Below are positions 8,412-16,092 of a stretch of DNA of 64,000 bases, in pieces. The stretch covers positions 1,057,889-1,121,888 of the forward strand of contig NZ_JAMDLG010000001.1 in NCBI RefSeq assembly GCF_023721715.1, given 5' to 3'. The position numbers were made by a program, and so were the translations under genes. Position 1 is the stretch's first letter; every line of letters begins with the position of its first letter. Below the pieces are notes generated by a model, which saw only the letters and a program-made list of their open reading frames with translations, made no database searches and was not told the origin of the DNA. This DNA comes from Parasegetibacter sp. NRK P23 (lineage in GTDB: Bacteria > Bacteroidota > Bacteroidia > Chitinophagales > Chitinophagaceae).

Positions 8412-9598
8412 TTTCCGTGGTGCTTTTTGCCTTTGACGGGCGCTTCGTTGCGGGTGGGGTCCTTTTTCATTTTAGCGGCATTGAAGAATTTCAGGATGCG
8501 TACTTCCTTTTCGGTAAGCAGCCGCCATTTGCCGCGTTGTACGTTCTTCTTGGTTAAACCGGCATACATAACGCGGTCGAGGGTGCGCACATCGTATTTT
8601 AGGTGCTCGAAAATACGGCGTACGATGCGGTTCTTCCCACTGTGTATCTCAATACCGATCTGGGTTTTATCCTTTGAATCGGCATAAGCGAGGGAGTCTA
8701 CCAGCGCCAGACCGTCTTCCAGTTGAAGGCCCTCCATGATTTTATCGAAATCAGCTTTTGTGAGCGGTTTATCCAAACCTACATGGTAGATTTTTTTCAC
8801 TTCGAATTTAGGATGGGCCAGTGTTTGGGCCAGGTCTCCGTCGTTGGTGAGCAGCAATACGCCGGAAGTGTTCCTGTCGAGCCTGCCGATGGGGTAAACA
8901 CGTTCATCGGTGGCGCTTTTCACCAGGTCAATCACTGTTTTTCTACCTTGAGGATCATCCAGTGTGGTAAGGTAATCTTTGGGTTTGTTTAGAAGAATAT
9001 ATACAAAGTTGCGGCTGGGCGTAACCTTTTTGCCGTTCACTTTTACCACATCGCCATCGTTGATTTTCATGCCGGGTTCGGTGGCGGGCGTGCCATTCAC
9101 CGTTACTTTTCCTTCTTTCACCAGGATGGCCGCATCACGGCGTGAGCAGATGCCCCCGTGCGCGATGTATTTGTTCAGGGGCATTTTTCCTCCGGACCCT
9201 GTTTCCAATTTATCTTCCCTGGAAGTTCTTACCGGAGCTTCCGTTTTTTCCACGGACCGCACCGGTGTTTTTTCTTTACCGGGTGCTTTTTTATAAGGCG
9301 CTGTGCTTTCGCGTGCGACCGATTTTTCTTCTTTTTTAAACCTGGATGAAGCGGCGGTTTTTTCACCGGCTTTCACCAGTTTTTTCCCCTTACCGGGCAC
9401 CTCTTTTTGCACGGGAGTTTCCGCGCCTTTTTTACGGGCACGCGGATCATCCGCCTTCTGCGCGCGTTTGATCAGTTTCTGTTCCTGCCGCTTTTTATTG
9501 ATGGCGGTTTCCCGCTCCTTGCGGTCCGCTTTCTTTTCGCGCCTGATCTCTTCCTTGATCACACTTCCCTTCTTCGAGGTGAATTTATTAAAGTCCAT
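8408..9598 (-). CDS. rluB: RsuA/RluB-family pseudouridine synthase with long basic N-terminal extension
   Basis: A 396-residue protein. Residues 1-135 are a low-complexity tail rich in Lys, Glu, Arg and Pro, surely disordered. An S4 RNA-binding domain follows at about 137-195 (PLNKYIAHGGICSRRDAAIL) and the RsuA-type catalytic domain at about 200-375 with VYPIGRLDRNTSGVLLLTND (active Asp in GRLDRNTSG). Family members modify 23S rRNA helix 89 (RluB, position 2605) or 16S position 516 (RsuA); RluB is favoured here by overall similarity, but this is inferred. A short basic tail (KGKKHHGK) ends the protein, overlapping the next gene by 4 nt. Basic tails of this kind are common on Bacteroidota rRNA enzymes and may help ribosome binding. 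Confidence 0.85.
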   Translation of the reverse strand: MDFNKFTSKKGSVIKEEIRREKKADRKERETAINKKRQEQKLIKRAQKADDPRARKKGAETPVQKEVPGKGKKLVKAGEKTAASSRFKKEEKSVARESTAPYKKAPGKEKTPVRSVEKTEAPVRTSREDKLETGSGGKMPLNKYIAHGGICSRRDAAILVKEGKVTVNGTPATEPGMKINDGDVVKVNGKKVTPSRNFVYILLNKPKDYLTTLDDPQGRKTVIDLVKSATDERVYPIGRLDRNTSGVLLLTNDGDLAQTLAHPKFEVKKIYHVGLDKPLTKADFDKIMEGLQLEDGLALVDSLAYADSKDKTQIGIEIHSGKNRIVRRIFEHLKYDVRTLDRVMYAGLTKKNVQRGKWRLLTEKEVRILKFFNAAKMKKDPTRNEAPVKGKKHHGK

Positions 9599-9688
9599 AT
9601 ACCCTTGGGGGATTTGAATACTACATGTTGAATGGTGAACGGATTCCTTTCATTCAAAATCCAACATCAAAATTTATACTTATTGATC

Positions 9689-10726
9689 CTATTTATTCGC
9701 CAGTTGGCCGCAGGCCGCGTCAATATCTTTTCCCCTGCTTCTTCTGAGCCGCACGTTCACCCTGTTTTTTTCCAGGTAGTTCATGAACTGTTCGGTCACC
9801 TCCTCATCGGGTTTGCGGAACCTGGCCATATCGATGGGATTGTATTCGATGATGTTCACCAGGTCGGCGGGCACTCGCCTGTAAATTTTGGTGAGTTCTT
9901 CCGCATCCTTCAGGCTATCGTTGAAATCTTTGAACAGAATGTATTCAAAAGTGATCTCGTTGCCGGTTTTCTGGTAGAAATAGTTCAGGGCCTCCACCAG
10001 CGCTTCGATGTTATTCGTTTCGTTGATGGGCATGATCTCGTTCCTTTTTTTATCGTTGGCGGCGTGCAGAGAGAGCGCCAACTTGAAACGAACCTCATCG
10101 TCGCCTAGTTGTTTGATCATTTTGGCCACCCCGGCGGTGGAAACGGTGATGCGTCGTGCGCTCATACCGAGTCCTTCGGGAGAAGAGATCATTTCTATCG
10201 ACTTCAACACGTTCTTATAGTTCAGGAGGGGTTCGCCCATGCCCATAAAAACGATATTGCTCAGTTTTTTACCGTTGGCTTCTTCCGCCTGGCGGTTGAT
10301 GAGCACCACTTCATCGTAAATCTCGTCGTAGTTCAGGTTCCTTTTCCGGGGCATATAGCCGGTGGCGCAGAACTTACAGGTAAGACTGCACCCGATTTGG
10401 GAGGAAACGCAGGCGGTCTGCCTGTTTTCAGTAGGGATCAGCACGCCTTCCACGAGGTGTCCATCATAAGTTTTGAACCTGCTTTTGATGGTGCCGTCTT
10501 CAGAAAACTGGGTAGCATCCACGGTGAGGGCCGGAAGGGAGAACGCTTCTGAGAGTTTGGCACGGAGCGCCTTGCTCACATTCGACATATCATCAAAACT
10601 ACGGGCCTGTTTCAGCCACAGCCATTCATACACTTGTCCGGCACGGAAGCGGGGTTCACCTTCCTGGGCGAGCCAGGCCCCGATCTCCTCTTTGCTGAGG
10701 TGCCGGATATTCCTTTTTTCATTCAT
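9689..10726 (-). CDS. rlmN: Dual-specificity 23S rRNA/tRNA (adenine-C2)-methyltransferase RlmN
   Basis: A 345-residue radical-SAM enzyme that methylates C2 of A2503 in 23S rRNA and of A37 in some tRNAs. The iron-sulfur cluster motif CX3CX2C is C113, C117, C120 (GCSLTCKFCATGY). The second essential cysteine, which forms the transient RNA adduct, is C339 in the tail (DIDAACGQLANK). Other family blocks: VFMGMGEPLLNYKNV and LALSLHAANDKKRNEIMP. Length and all key residues are normal. Its promoter box TATTTTTG ends only 4 nt before the ATG. The rluB-like gene follows 90 nt downstream on the same strand, so a small rRNA-modification operon rlmN-rluB-rluA is likely. Confidence 0.95.
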   Translation of the reverse strand: MNEKRNIRHLSKEEIGAWLAQEGEPRFRAGQVYEWLWLKQARSFDDMSNVSKALRAKLSEAFSLPALTVDATQFSEDGTIKSRFKTYDGHLVEGVLIPTENRQTACVSSQIGCSLTCKFCATGYMPRKRNLNYDEIYDEVVLINRQAEEANGKKLSNIVFMGMGEPLLNYKNVLKSIEMISSPEGLGMSARRITVSTAGVAKMIKQLGDDEVRFKLALSLHAANDKKRNEIMPINETNNIEALVEALNYFYQKTGNEITFEYILFKDFNDSLKDAEELTKIYRRVPADLVNIIEYNPIDMARFRKPDEEVTEQFMNYLEKNRVNVRLRRSRGKDIDAACGQLANK

Positions 10727-10730
10727 CGTG

Positions 10731-10738
10731 CAAAAATA
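10731..10738 (-). promoter_or_regulatory. -7 box TATTTTTG of rlmN
   Basis: An exact TAnnTTTG match on the minus strand, 4 nt from the rlmN ATG (10726). The mRNA is predicted to be leaderless or nearly so. Confidence 0.5.
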
Positions 10739-10848
10739 CTATAATTGGAAGGTTTTGTGGGATAAGTTTTAAAAGCGCATGTTAACGGGTTGAACCGCTT
10801 AAACAGGGAACTGGTCCATTTTCAGCGGGTCCTTCCTTTTCAAAACCA

Positions 10849-10856
10849 TAGATTTA
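10849..10856 (+). promoter_or_regulatory. Candidate -7 box TAGATTTA of the thiolase gene
   Basis: One base off TAnnTTTG, ending 18 nt before the thiolase ATG. Confidence 0.3.
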
Positions 10857-10874
10857 CGCTTTAATTATTGAACG

Positions 10875-12068
10875 ATGCAAAGAGCCTACGTAATAGATGC
10901 CGTTAGAACCCCCATAGGAAGATATGGTGGCAAACTGAGTACCATTCGTCCTGATGATATGCTGGCGCTGATGATCAGAAGTTTACTGAAACGCAATCCA
11001 GGTATAGATCCTGCCCTTATAGAAGATGTGATTGCCGGGGCCACCAACCAGGCCGGGGAAGACAACCGCGATGTGGCCCGTATGGCCGCGCTGCTCGCCG
11101 GATTGCCCGTTACCACCGGCGGCAATACCGTGAACCGCCTCTGCGCCTCTGGTTTACAGGCCATTATGGATGCCGCCCGCGCCATTTCCTGCAACGAAGG
11201 CATGTTTTACATTGCCGCCGGCGTGGAAAGCATGACCCGTGCACCTTTCGTGATGCCAAAGTCAGAAGGCGCCTGGAACCGGAAAACAGAAATTTACGAC
11301 AGCACCATCGGCTGGCGCTTCACCAATAAAAAACTCGCCGACTTGTACCCCCCCTACAGCATGGGTGAAACCGCCGAAAATGTTGCCCGCCAATGGAATA
11401 TCTCCCGGGAGGCACAAGATGTTTTCGCGGCCGGAAGTCAGCACAAATATGCTGCCGCGCACGAAGCGGGCAAATGGAACGATGAACTCATCCCTGTGGA
11501 AATCACCGAAAACAGGGAACCCACCATCATGGAGAAGGACGAACACCCGCGCCCCACCTCGATTGAGAAACTTTCCGGCCTTAAACCCGCTTTCGCGAAA
11601 GATGGTTCCGTTACCGCCGGCAACTCCGCGGGCATCAACGACGGCGCCTCCGCATTGCTGCTCGCCAGCGAAGAAGCCGTAAAAAAATTCAACCTCACCC
11701 CCATCGCTTCGGTGGTGAGCATGGCCATCGCCGGGGTGGATCCATCTATTATGGGCATCGGTCCCGTTCCCGCCACGGAAAAAGCCCTGCTGCGCGCAGG
11801 CATCTCCCGCAACGACCTCTCACTGATAGAGCTGAATGAGGCATTCGCCGCACAGGCGCTGGCCTGCATCCATGAACTGGACCTGAATACGGATATTATA
11901 AATGTGAACGGCGGCTCCATTGCTTTGGGGCATCCATTGGGTTGCAGCGGGGCCAGGATATCCACTACACTATTGCACGAGATGAAACGGAAGGGGGCGC
12001 GGTATGGGCTGGCAACGATGTGTGTGGGCGTGGGGCAGGGTGCGGCAGTGGTGTTTGAGGGGTGTTAG
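10875..12068 (+). CDS. Acetyl-CoA acyltransferase (thiolase, 3-oxoadipyl-CoA thiolase-like)
   Basis: A 397-residue thiolase of normal length. The acyl-binding cysteine is C90 in NRLCASGLQAI; the C-terminal catalytic pair is H353 in GHPLGCSGAR and C383 in CVGVGQGAA. The blocks GATNQAGEDNRDVARMAAL and STIGWRF are typical of the PcaF/PaaJ group, which cleaves 3-oxoadipyl-CoA to acetyl-CoA and succinyl-CoA. No aromatic-degradation genes are nearby, so general acetoacetyl-CoA or 3-ketoacyl-CoA thiolysis in fatty-acid beta-oxidation is equally possible. It stands alone, divergent from rlmN, and ends at intergenic repeat B. Confidence 0.9.
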   Translation: MQRAYVIDAVRTPIGRYGGKLSTIRPDDMLALMIRSLLKRNPGIDPALIEDVIAGATNQAGEDNRDVARMAALLAGLPVTTGGNTVNRLCASGLQAIMDAARAISCNEGMFYIAAGVESMTRAPFVMPKSEGAWNRKTEIYDSTIGWRFTNKKLADLYPPYSMGETAENVARQWNISREAQDVFAAGSQHKYAAAHEAGKWNDELIPVEITENREPTIMEKDEHPRPTSIEKLSGLKPAFAKDGSVTAGNSAGINDGASALLLASEEAVKKFNLTPIASVVSMAIAGVDPSIMGIGPVPATEKALLRAGISRNDLSLIELNEAFAAQALACIHELDLNTDIINVNGGSIALGHPLGCSGARISTTLLHEMKRKGARYGLATMCVGVGQGAAVVFEGC

Positions 12069-12180
12069 GTTTCACGGAGTAGTTTTTCATGCAATTGCTT
12101 CGTTTCTAGCAAGGACACACTGCTTCATTTCTCGCGAAGACGCAAGGAACTGTTCAAGTGCAACTGGTTGAAGGGCATTT

Positions 12181-12536
12181 TCTCGCAATTGCTTCGTTTC
12201 GCGCAACGACGCAAGGGAGCAAGGACGTAAGGAGAGGCCGAGGAATGGCGCACTGTAGTTATTTGGAGAGCGGGTTCAATGGAGGCAATTCATTTCCCGC
12301 GGCAGCACAACAACACAACGGGCTGTTGTAATGTAGAGGTCTGCGTATATATGTCTCTGCCCACTACTTCACAAAATAATTATATAGTCCTCAAACGTTG
12401 CGCCTCCGCGCCTTTGCGAGAAACAAAAAAAACGCCCTTCATGAACCACTCCAAACACAAACAAGGCCTTGCGTCCTTGCTCCCTTGCGTCGTTGCGAGA
12501 AAAAACCACTCCTGCATTAATTGATTGCGTGAAAAA
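12181..12536. repeat. Intergenic inverted-repeat element B
   Basis: Lies between the convergent thiolase and peroxiredoxin genes. The left arm at 12209-12232 (ACGCAAGGGAGCAAGGACGT) is inverted at 12463-12490, the right arm being identical over 28 nt to the right arm of element A; similarity extends further left (TCCAAACACA). Outer words TCTCGCAATTGCTTCGTTT at 12181-12199 and TGATTGCGTGAAA at 12522-12534 also match elements A and C. No gene is seen in 12069-12587 apart from the peroxiredoxin terminator. Confidence 0.8.
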
Positions 12537-12559
12537 AGCCCACCTTAAAAAAGGCGGGC
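12531..12559 (-). terminator. Rho-independent terminator of the peroxiredoxin gene
   Basis: On the minus strand a 9-bp GC-rich stem (GCCCGCCTT / AAGGTGGGC, one mismatch) with a 4-nt loop is followed by TTTTTT. It lies 29 nt beyond the stop codon. Confidence 0.85.
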
Positions 12560-12587
12560 CGTTTCTATATAACCAGTGTGTGTTTAC

Positions 12588-13226
12588 TTATTTCACATCA
12601 GGCTGCGGCGTATAGCGCAGATAAGGCTTGATCTCTTTCACGCCCTTAGGGAATTTCTTAATAGCATCTTCCGTAGAAATGGAAGGCACCACAATTACAT
12701 CTTCACCTTGTTGCCAGTTGGCGGGCGTAGCCACGCTATGGTGTGCGGTAAGTTGCAGTGAATCCACTACACGCAGCACTTCCACGAAGTTACGGCCGGT
12801 AGAGGCGGGGTAAGTGATGATCAGTTTCACCAGTTTATCCGGACCAATCACTACCAGTGAACGAACAGTGGCGGTAGCCGAAGCATTGGGGTGAATAAAG
12901 CCATATAGTTCAGATACTTTTTTATCGTCATCCGCAATGATGGGGAACTCAACTGAAACGTTCTGCGTTTCGTTGATGTCGCCGATCCAGCCGAGGTGCT
13001 TATCCACAGGGTCAACACTCAGTGCGAGCACTTTTACGTTGCGCTTTGCGAATTCATCTTTCAGCGCGGCGGTTCTGCCCAGTTCAGTGGTACAAACGGG
13101 CGTATAATCGGCAGGATGCGAGAACAGGATTCCCCAGGAATCACCGAGGAACTCATAAAAATCAATCTCGCCCTGGGAAGTCTGGGCCTTGAAGTTGGGA
13201 GCAACATCCCCTAAACGTAAACTCAT
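12588..13226 (-). CDS. 1-Cys peroxiredoxin (Prx6 family)
   Basis: A 212-residue thiol peroxidase that reduces hydrogen peroxide and organic peroxides. The peroxidatic cysteine is C45 in the block HPADYTPVCTTELG (PxxxTxxC). No second resolving cysteine is present and the long C-terminal domain (to TPQPDVK) is that of the Prx6/1-Cys group, which needs an outside thiol to be recycled. The ATG at 13226 (MSLRLGD) is favoured over one 3 codons upstream because family proteins start there. It is transcribed away from the Crp-like gene; a 22-bp palindrome covers its -7 box. A strong terminator follows. Confidence 0.92.
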   Translation of the reverse strand: MSLRLGDVAPNFKAQTSQGEIDFYEFLGDSWGILFSHPADYTPVCTTELGRTAALKDEFAKRNVKVLALSVDPVDKHLGWIGDINETQNVSVEFPIIADDDKKVSELYGFIHPNASATATVRSLVVIGPDKLVKLIITYPASTGRNFVEVLRVVDSLQLTAHHSVATPANWQQGEDVIVVPSISTEDAIKKFPKGVKEIKPYLRYTPQPDVK

Positions 13227-13249
13227 AATGAACAAATTTTAGTGGTTAT

Positions 13250-13271
13250 GGAATGCGAATATACGCATTCC
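13250..13271. promoter_or_regulatory. 22-bp perfect palindrome over the peroxiredoxin -7 box
   Basis: GGAATGCG-N6-CGCATTCC, an exact 8-6-8 inverted repeat. The minus-strand -7 box TATATTCG occupies 13256-13263, inside it, 29 nt before the peroxiredoxin ATG. The 5-N6-5 core (ATGCG-N6-CGCAT) has the geometry of CRP-type operators, and a Crp-like gene is divergently encoded 83 bp away. Confidence 0.6.
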
Positions 13272-13353
13272 CTACTAAACAAGTAGGTTATTAAAAGAAA
13301 AATTTACGGAACGGGTGGGAATACGCAAATTTGAAGGATAATAACATTGTACA

Positions 13354-13932
13354 ATGGAAGCGCTGGACCAGCTCCGACATACCATCTTCGCCGTGAAACC
13401 ATTGCCTGAAGAAGCCTGGCAATCATTCGCCGCAATATGGCAGCCGGTTTCCTTTAAAAGAAAGGACATCATTACGGCCGCGGGTCAGGTAGAAAACCAT
13501 CTTTATTTCGTACTGGACGGGCTGCAACGGGCATTCTGCTTTCATGGCGACCGGGAAGCCACGCTGGTATTCACTTACAAAGGATCATTCTCCGGTGTGG
13601 CCGACTCCTTCCTGCTGCGCAAACCTTCCCGTTACTATTTGGAGGCCATTACCAAAAGCAATATGCTGTACACGCATTACCTGCAACTGGAAAAAGTGGC
13701 CACGGAACACATCAGCGTCCGGGAACTGCTCTACACCTCTATCTGCCATACATTTGCCGGTGTTTTGGAAAGGCAGATCGAATTGCAGGTGTACAGCGCG
13801 GAAGAGAAGTTCAGGGCATTGTTGAACCGCAGTCCGCATATCCTCCAATTTATTCCACACAAATACCTGGCCTCATATCTCGGGATAGACGCTACCACCT
13901 TCAGCAAACTGTTACATTCGGTTCGTTTATAA
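13354..13932 (+). CDS. Crp/Fnr-family transcription regulator
   Basis: A 192-residue regulator. The cyclic-nucleotide-binding-like beta-roll covers about 25-115 (ENHLYFVLDGLQRAFCF), a dimerisation helix about 115-145, and a shortened DNA-binding region ends the protein (IPHKYLASYLGIDATTFSKL, a helix-turn-helix recognisable from Bacteroidota members). The ligand is unknown: the phosphate-binding Arg of true cAMP receptors is not evident, and most Bacteroidota paralogues have no proven effector. It is divergent from the peroxiredoxin gene with a palindrome between them, so control of peroxide defence is a reasonable inference. Confidence 0.85.
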   Translation: MEALDQLRHTIFAVKPLPEEAWQSFAAIWQPVSFKRKDIITAAGQVENHLYFVLDGLQRAFCFHGDREATLVFTYKGSFSGVADSFLLRKPSRYYLEAITKSNMLYTHYLQLEKVATEHISVRELLYTSICHTFAGVLERQIELQVYSAEEKFRALLNRSPHILQFIPHKYLASYLGIDATTFSKLLHSVRL

Positions 13933-13954
13933 AATCTTGGTGCGCGCCAAGATT
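13933..13954. repeat. Near-perfect 22-bp hairpin after the Crp-like stop codon
   Basis: AATCTTGG-TGCGCG-CCAAGATT, directly after the TAA at 13930-13932. No T-run follows on either strand, so it is either a weak transcript-end hairpin or an operator upstream of the DinB-like gene. Confidence 0.5.
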
Positions 13955-13972
13955 CCGGTTTCAGCTTACCAC

Positions 13973-13980
13973 TAGCTTTG
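13973..13980 (+). promoter_or_regulatory. -7 box TAGCTTTG of the DinB-like gene
   Basis: An exact TAnnTTTG match giving a leader of about 75 nt before the ATG at 14060. Confidence 0.4.
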
Positions 13981-14059
13981 TTCCGTAATCAAAGTATAGC
14001 CCTGAAACTCCTGTATAATATATGTTTCCGGAGAAGGGTAAGCCGAAAAACAGTCAACA

Positions 14060-14692
14060 ATGAAAAAGGTCCTTACACAAACACTGATCGACGAGCTGAA
14101 AACGGACACGCTCGAACTGCTGGAAGAAGCAGAAAAACTGTATGCGCCACTGAGCGCGGCGCAATTGCTGCAACCCATGCCCGGCGGAGGCTGGAGCATT
14201 GCACAGGTGATGGACCACCTGAATAGTTATGGCAAGTTCTACCTTCCACTGATGGAAAAAAAGCTTGAAAAAGGTAGCCTGCGCAAAGATGTAATCCCTC
14301 AACATGAATTTACTTCCGGATGGCTTGGCAATTATTTTACAGCAATGATGCAGCCCGCACCTGCGGGGAAACCGCAGAAAAAAATGAAGGCTTTCAAAGG
14401 ACATATTCCGCCCGCTGAGCTCCCGGCAACAGAAGTGCGCGATGAATTTTTCTTACAACTCCGGCGCCTGCTCTATCTATTCGATCGTTCTTTCACCACC
14501 GATATCGGTTACTGGCGGATTCCCATCTCCATTGCGCCGTTCATTAAACTGAAACTGGGTGATGTGTTCCGTTTCATTACCGCGCACAATAGCCGGCATG
14601 GCAGGCAGATGAAACGGGCGTTTACACACCTGCATAAAGATCCAGCAATCCATCCGGCAGGTCCACTTCCACCTGCTTCTGTTCGTGGTTAA
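14060..14692 (+). CDS. DinB-superfamily protein
   Basis: A 210-residue four-helix-bundle protein of the DinB/YfiT-like superfamily. The three metal-ligand positions look intact: a His in GGGWSIAQVMDHLNSYGKF near residue 53 and HNSRHGRQ near 180. Many members are thiol-dependent metalloenzymes (bacillithiol or mycothiol transferases); others have no known role. No signal peptide. Its last 71 bp overlap the 3' end of the convergent rimM gene, and the last 20 or so residues (AIHPAGPLPPASVRG), which lie in that overlap, look unstructured. Function is not assigned. Confidence 0.75.
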   Translation: MKKVLTQTLIDELKTDTLELLEEAEKLYAPLSAAQLLQPMPGGGWSIAQVMDHLNSYGKFYLPLMEKKLEKGSLRKDVIPQHEFTSGWLGNYFTAMMQPAPAGKPQKKMKAFKGHIPPAELPATEVRDEFFLQLRRLLYLFDRSFTTDIGYWRIPISIAPFIKLKLGDVFRFITAHNSRHGRQMKRAFTHLHKDPAIHPAGPLPPASVRG

Positions 14693-15140
14693 CGGAAACC
14701 AGTGTTTCTTCGTGCAGGGGAATCAGTGCATCGTTCCCTTTGTAGGTGATGCGGCACAATACCTGGTGCGGCTGTTCAATGATCTCTTCTATTTCTCCCA
14801 ATACTTCGTTTTGCTGTACAAGGGTGTAACCCAGCAGCGATAACGGTGATTTGGCGGCGGCCTGTCCTTTGAAATCGGCTTCTTCCAGCCATACTTCTTT
14901 CTGGAGGAATTTACGGGCCGCTTCGCGGGAAGAGATATCTTCCAGTTTGATGTACAGATCGGTGAGCGATTTGGGGCGGATGGATTCCACGAAATAAGGG
15001 AGGAAGGCGTTTTTGCGGTCTTCGAGGAAGATGGCGCGTACGTCTTTGAGGGCGTTTTTTTTGCCGAGGCTGTGCTGGAGGATCATTTCGCCGTCGGTTC
15101 CGAAGGCGGCGGCTATTTTGCCGATGGAGAAGTATTTCAT
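14622..15140 (-). CDS. rimM: 16S rRNA processing protein RimM
   Basis: A 172-residue ribosome-maturation factor that binds ribosomal protein S19 and helps fold the 3' head domain of 16S rRNA. The N-terminal RimM beta-barrel starts FSIGKIAAAFGTDGEM (usual G(K/R)(I/V)...AHG(I/V)(R/K)GE pattern with FGTDGE in place of HGIRGE), and the C-terminal PRC-barrel has LLGYTLV near 102 and ends VDLPDGLLDLYAGV, close to the family ending. It lies downstream of rpsP on the same strand but is separated by repeat element C and the rpsP terminator. Its 3' end overlaps the DinB-like gene by 71 bp. trmD, its usual neighbour, is elsewhere in the window. Confidence 0.92.
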   Translation of the reverse strand: MKYFSIGKIAAAFGTDGEMILQHSLGKKNALKDVRAIFLEDRKNAFLPYFVESIRPKSLTDLYIKLEDISSREAARKFLQKEVWLEEADFKGQAAAKSPLSLLGYTLVQQNEVLGEIEEIIEQPHQVLCRITYKGNDALIPLHEETLVSVNHEQKQVEVDLPDGLLDLYAGV

Positions 15141-15157
15141 GAAGTTTTGTTTTTTTC

Positions 15158-15470
15158 ACGCGACGACGCTACGGCGCAACGTTGGTTCCTGGTAGTTTTC
15201 ACGCAATCGCTTACTGCTTCGTTCCTCGCAGTGCGCGACGCAAAGGAGCACAGCTTCGTTCTTCACGGACGCAAAGCCTTGATAAGCTGGCAAAGGATTT
15301 ATTTTGAGAAAGCAATACGGTACAAAATAAGCCTCCCGTTGCGTCGTAGCGTCGTTGCGAGAAATCCTATCTCTTACTACAGCACCTCAACAACTCTTTG
15401 CGTCCCTTGCATCTTTGCGTTGCGAGGCACGAAGCAATCGCGTGGAACGAAACAATTGCATGAACCCCTT
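15158..15470. repeat. Intergenic repeat element C
   Basis: Between rimM and the rpsP terminator. It holds family words in both directions: ACGACGCTACGGCGCAACG at 15163-15181 with its inverse GTTGCGTCGTAGCGTCGTTG at 15339-15358; TTCACGCAATCGCTTACTGC near 15198 with the inverse AAGCAATCGCGTG near 15432; and GCTTCGTTCTTCACGGACGC at 15253-15272, matching element F. Arms are more diverged than in A and B. Confidence 0.7.
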
Positions 15471-15507
15471 AAAATAAAAAGAGGCTGTCCTTAAAAAGAA
15501 CAACCTC
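15471..15507 (-). terminator. Rho-independent terminator of rpsP
   Basis: On the minus strand GAGGTTGTTCTT-TTT-AAGGACAGCCTC forms a 12-bp stem with wobble pairs, followed by TTTTTATTTT. It sits 22 nt past the rpsP stop and would separate rpsP from rimM. Confidence 0.85.
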
Positions 15508-15529
15508 TGAATTTTTTTGGAAACAGTGC

Positions 15530-15985
15530 TTATGCTTCAGCAGCGTCATCCCTTTTCTCCGGAGCGGGAGCTGGTGTGCGTCTCACGAAAGGCGGGCGGC
15601 GTTGAGCCTGGCGCGCTTTCCTGTTTTCCTGCTGGCGCTTGTTGATGGTTGCTTCGTGCTCGGAATGCCATTTCTGGAATTTCTCCATAGCAGTTGCATC
15701 ATCAAACAGGCCCAGTTTCACTCCGCGTAAAAGGTGTTTCAGGTACAACACTCCTTTGTAGGAAAGAATTCGGCGAACTGTATCGGTAGGCTGGGCACCT
15801 TTGTGCAGCCACTCCAGTGCTTTCTGGCGATCTAATTGAACAGTTGCAGGTACAGTCAATGGATTGTAAGTACCGATCTTCTGGATGAATTTGCCATCTC
15901 TTGGCGCTCTCGCATCCGCTACCACAATGAAGTAGAAAGGTCTTTTCTTAGACCCGTGACGTTGAAGTCTCATTTTTACCGGCAT
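15530..15985 (-). CDS. rpsP: Small-subunit ribosomal protein bS16 with C-terminal extension
   Basis: A 151-residue bS16. The conserved domain is residues 1-80 ([46 protein letters not shown]). The start at 15985 gives this canonical MPVKMRLQR opening; the frame is open 16 codons further up but those codons have no family support. Residues about 85-151 form an extension rich in Arg, Gln, Pro and Ala, ending [13 protein letters not shown]. coli bS16 is only 82 residues, while long tails are common in Bacteroidota. It follows ffh by about 107 nt, keeping part of the classic ffh-rpsP-rimM order. Confidence 0.95.
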   Translation of the reverse strand: MPVKMRLQRHGSKKRPFYFIVVADARAPRDGKFIQKIGTYNPLTVPATVQLDRQKALEWLHKGAQPTDTVRRILSYKGVLYLKHLLRGVKLGLFDDATAMEKFQKWHSEHEATINKRQQENRKARQAQRRPPFVRRTPAPAPEKRDDAAEA

Positions 15986-16092
15986 CGTAAATAAAAATTT
16001 AAATGCGTTATGAAATTGGGTTAAACCTAGCAAAAATGCTAGAAGGGCAAAAGTAAGGCTCGTGTGCTAATTTTCAAAACAAACCAAAAAAA

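Noticed and set aside
12279..12524. 81-codon frame in element B
   Set aside because: Lies within the inverted repeat; no family features.
15072..15494. 140-codon plus-strand frame over rimM and repeat C
   Set aside because: Its first part is antisense to rimM and the rest is repeat DNA; the translation is repeat words.
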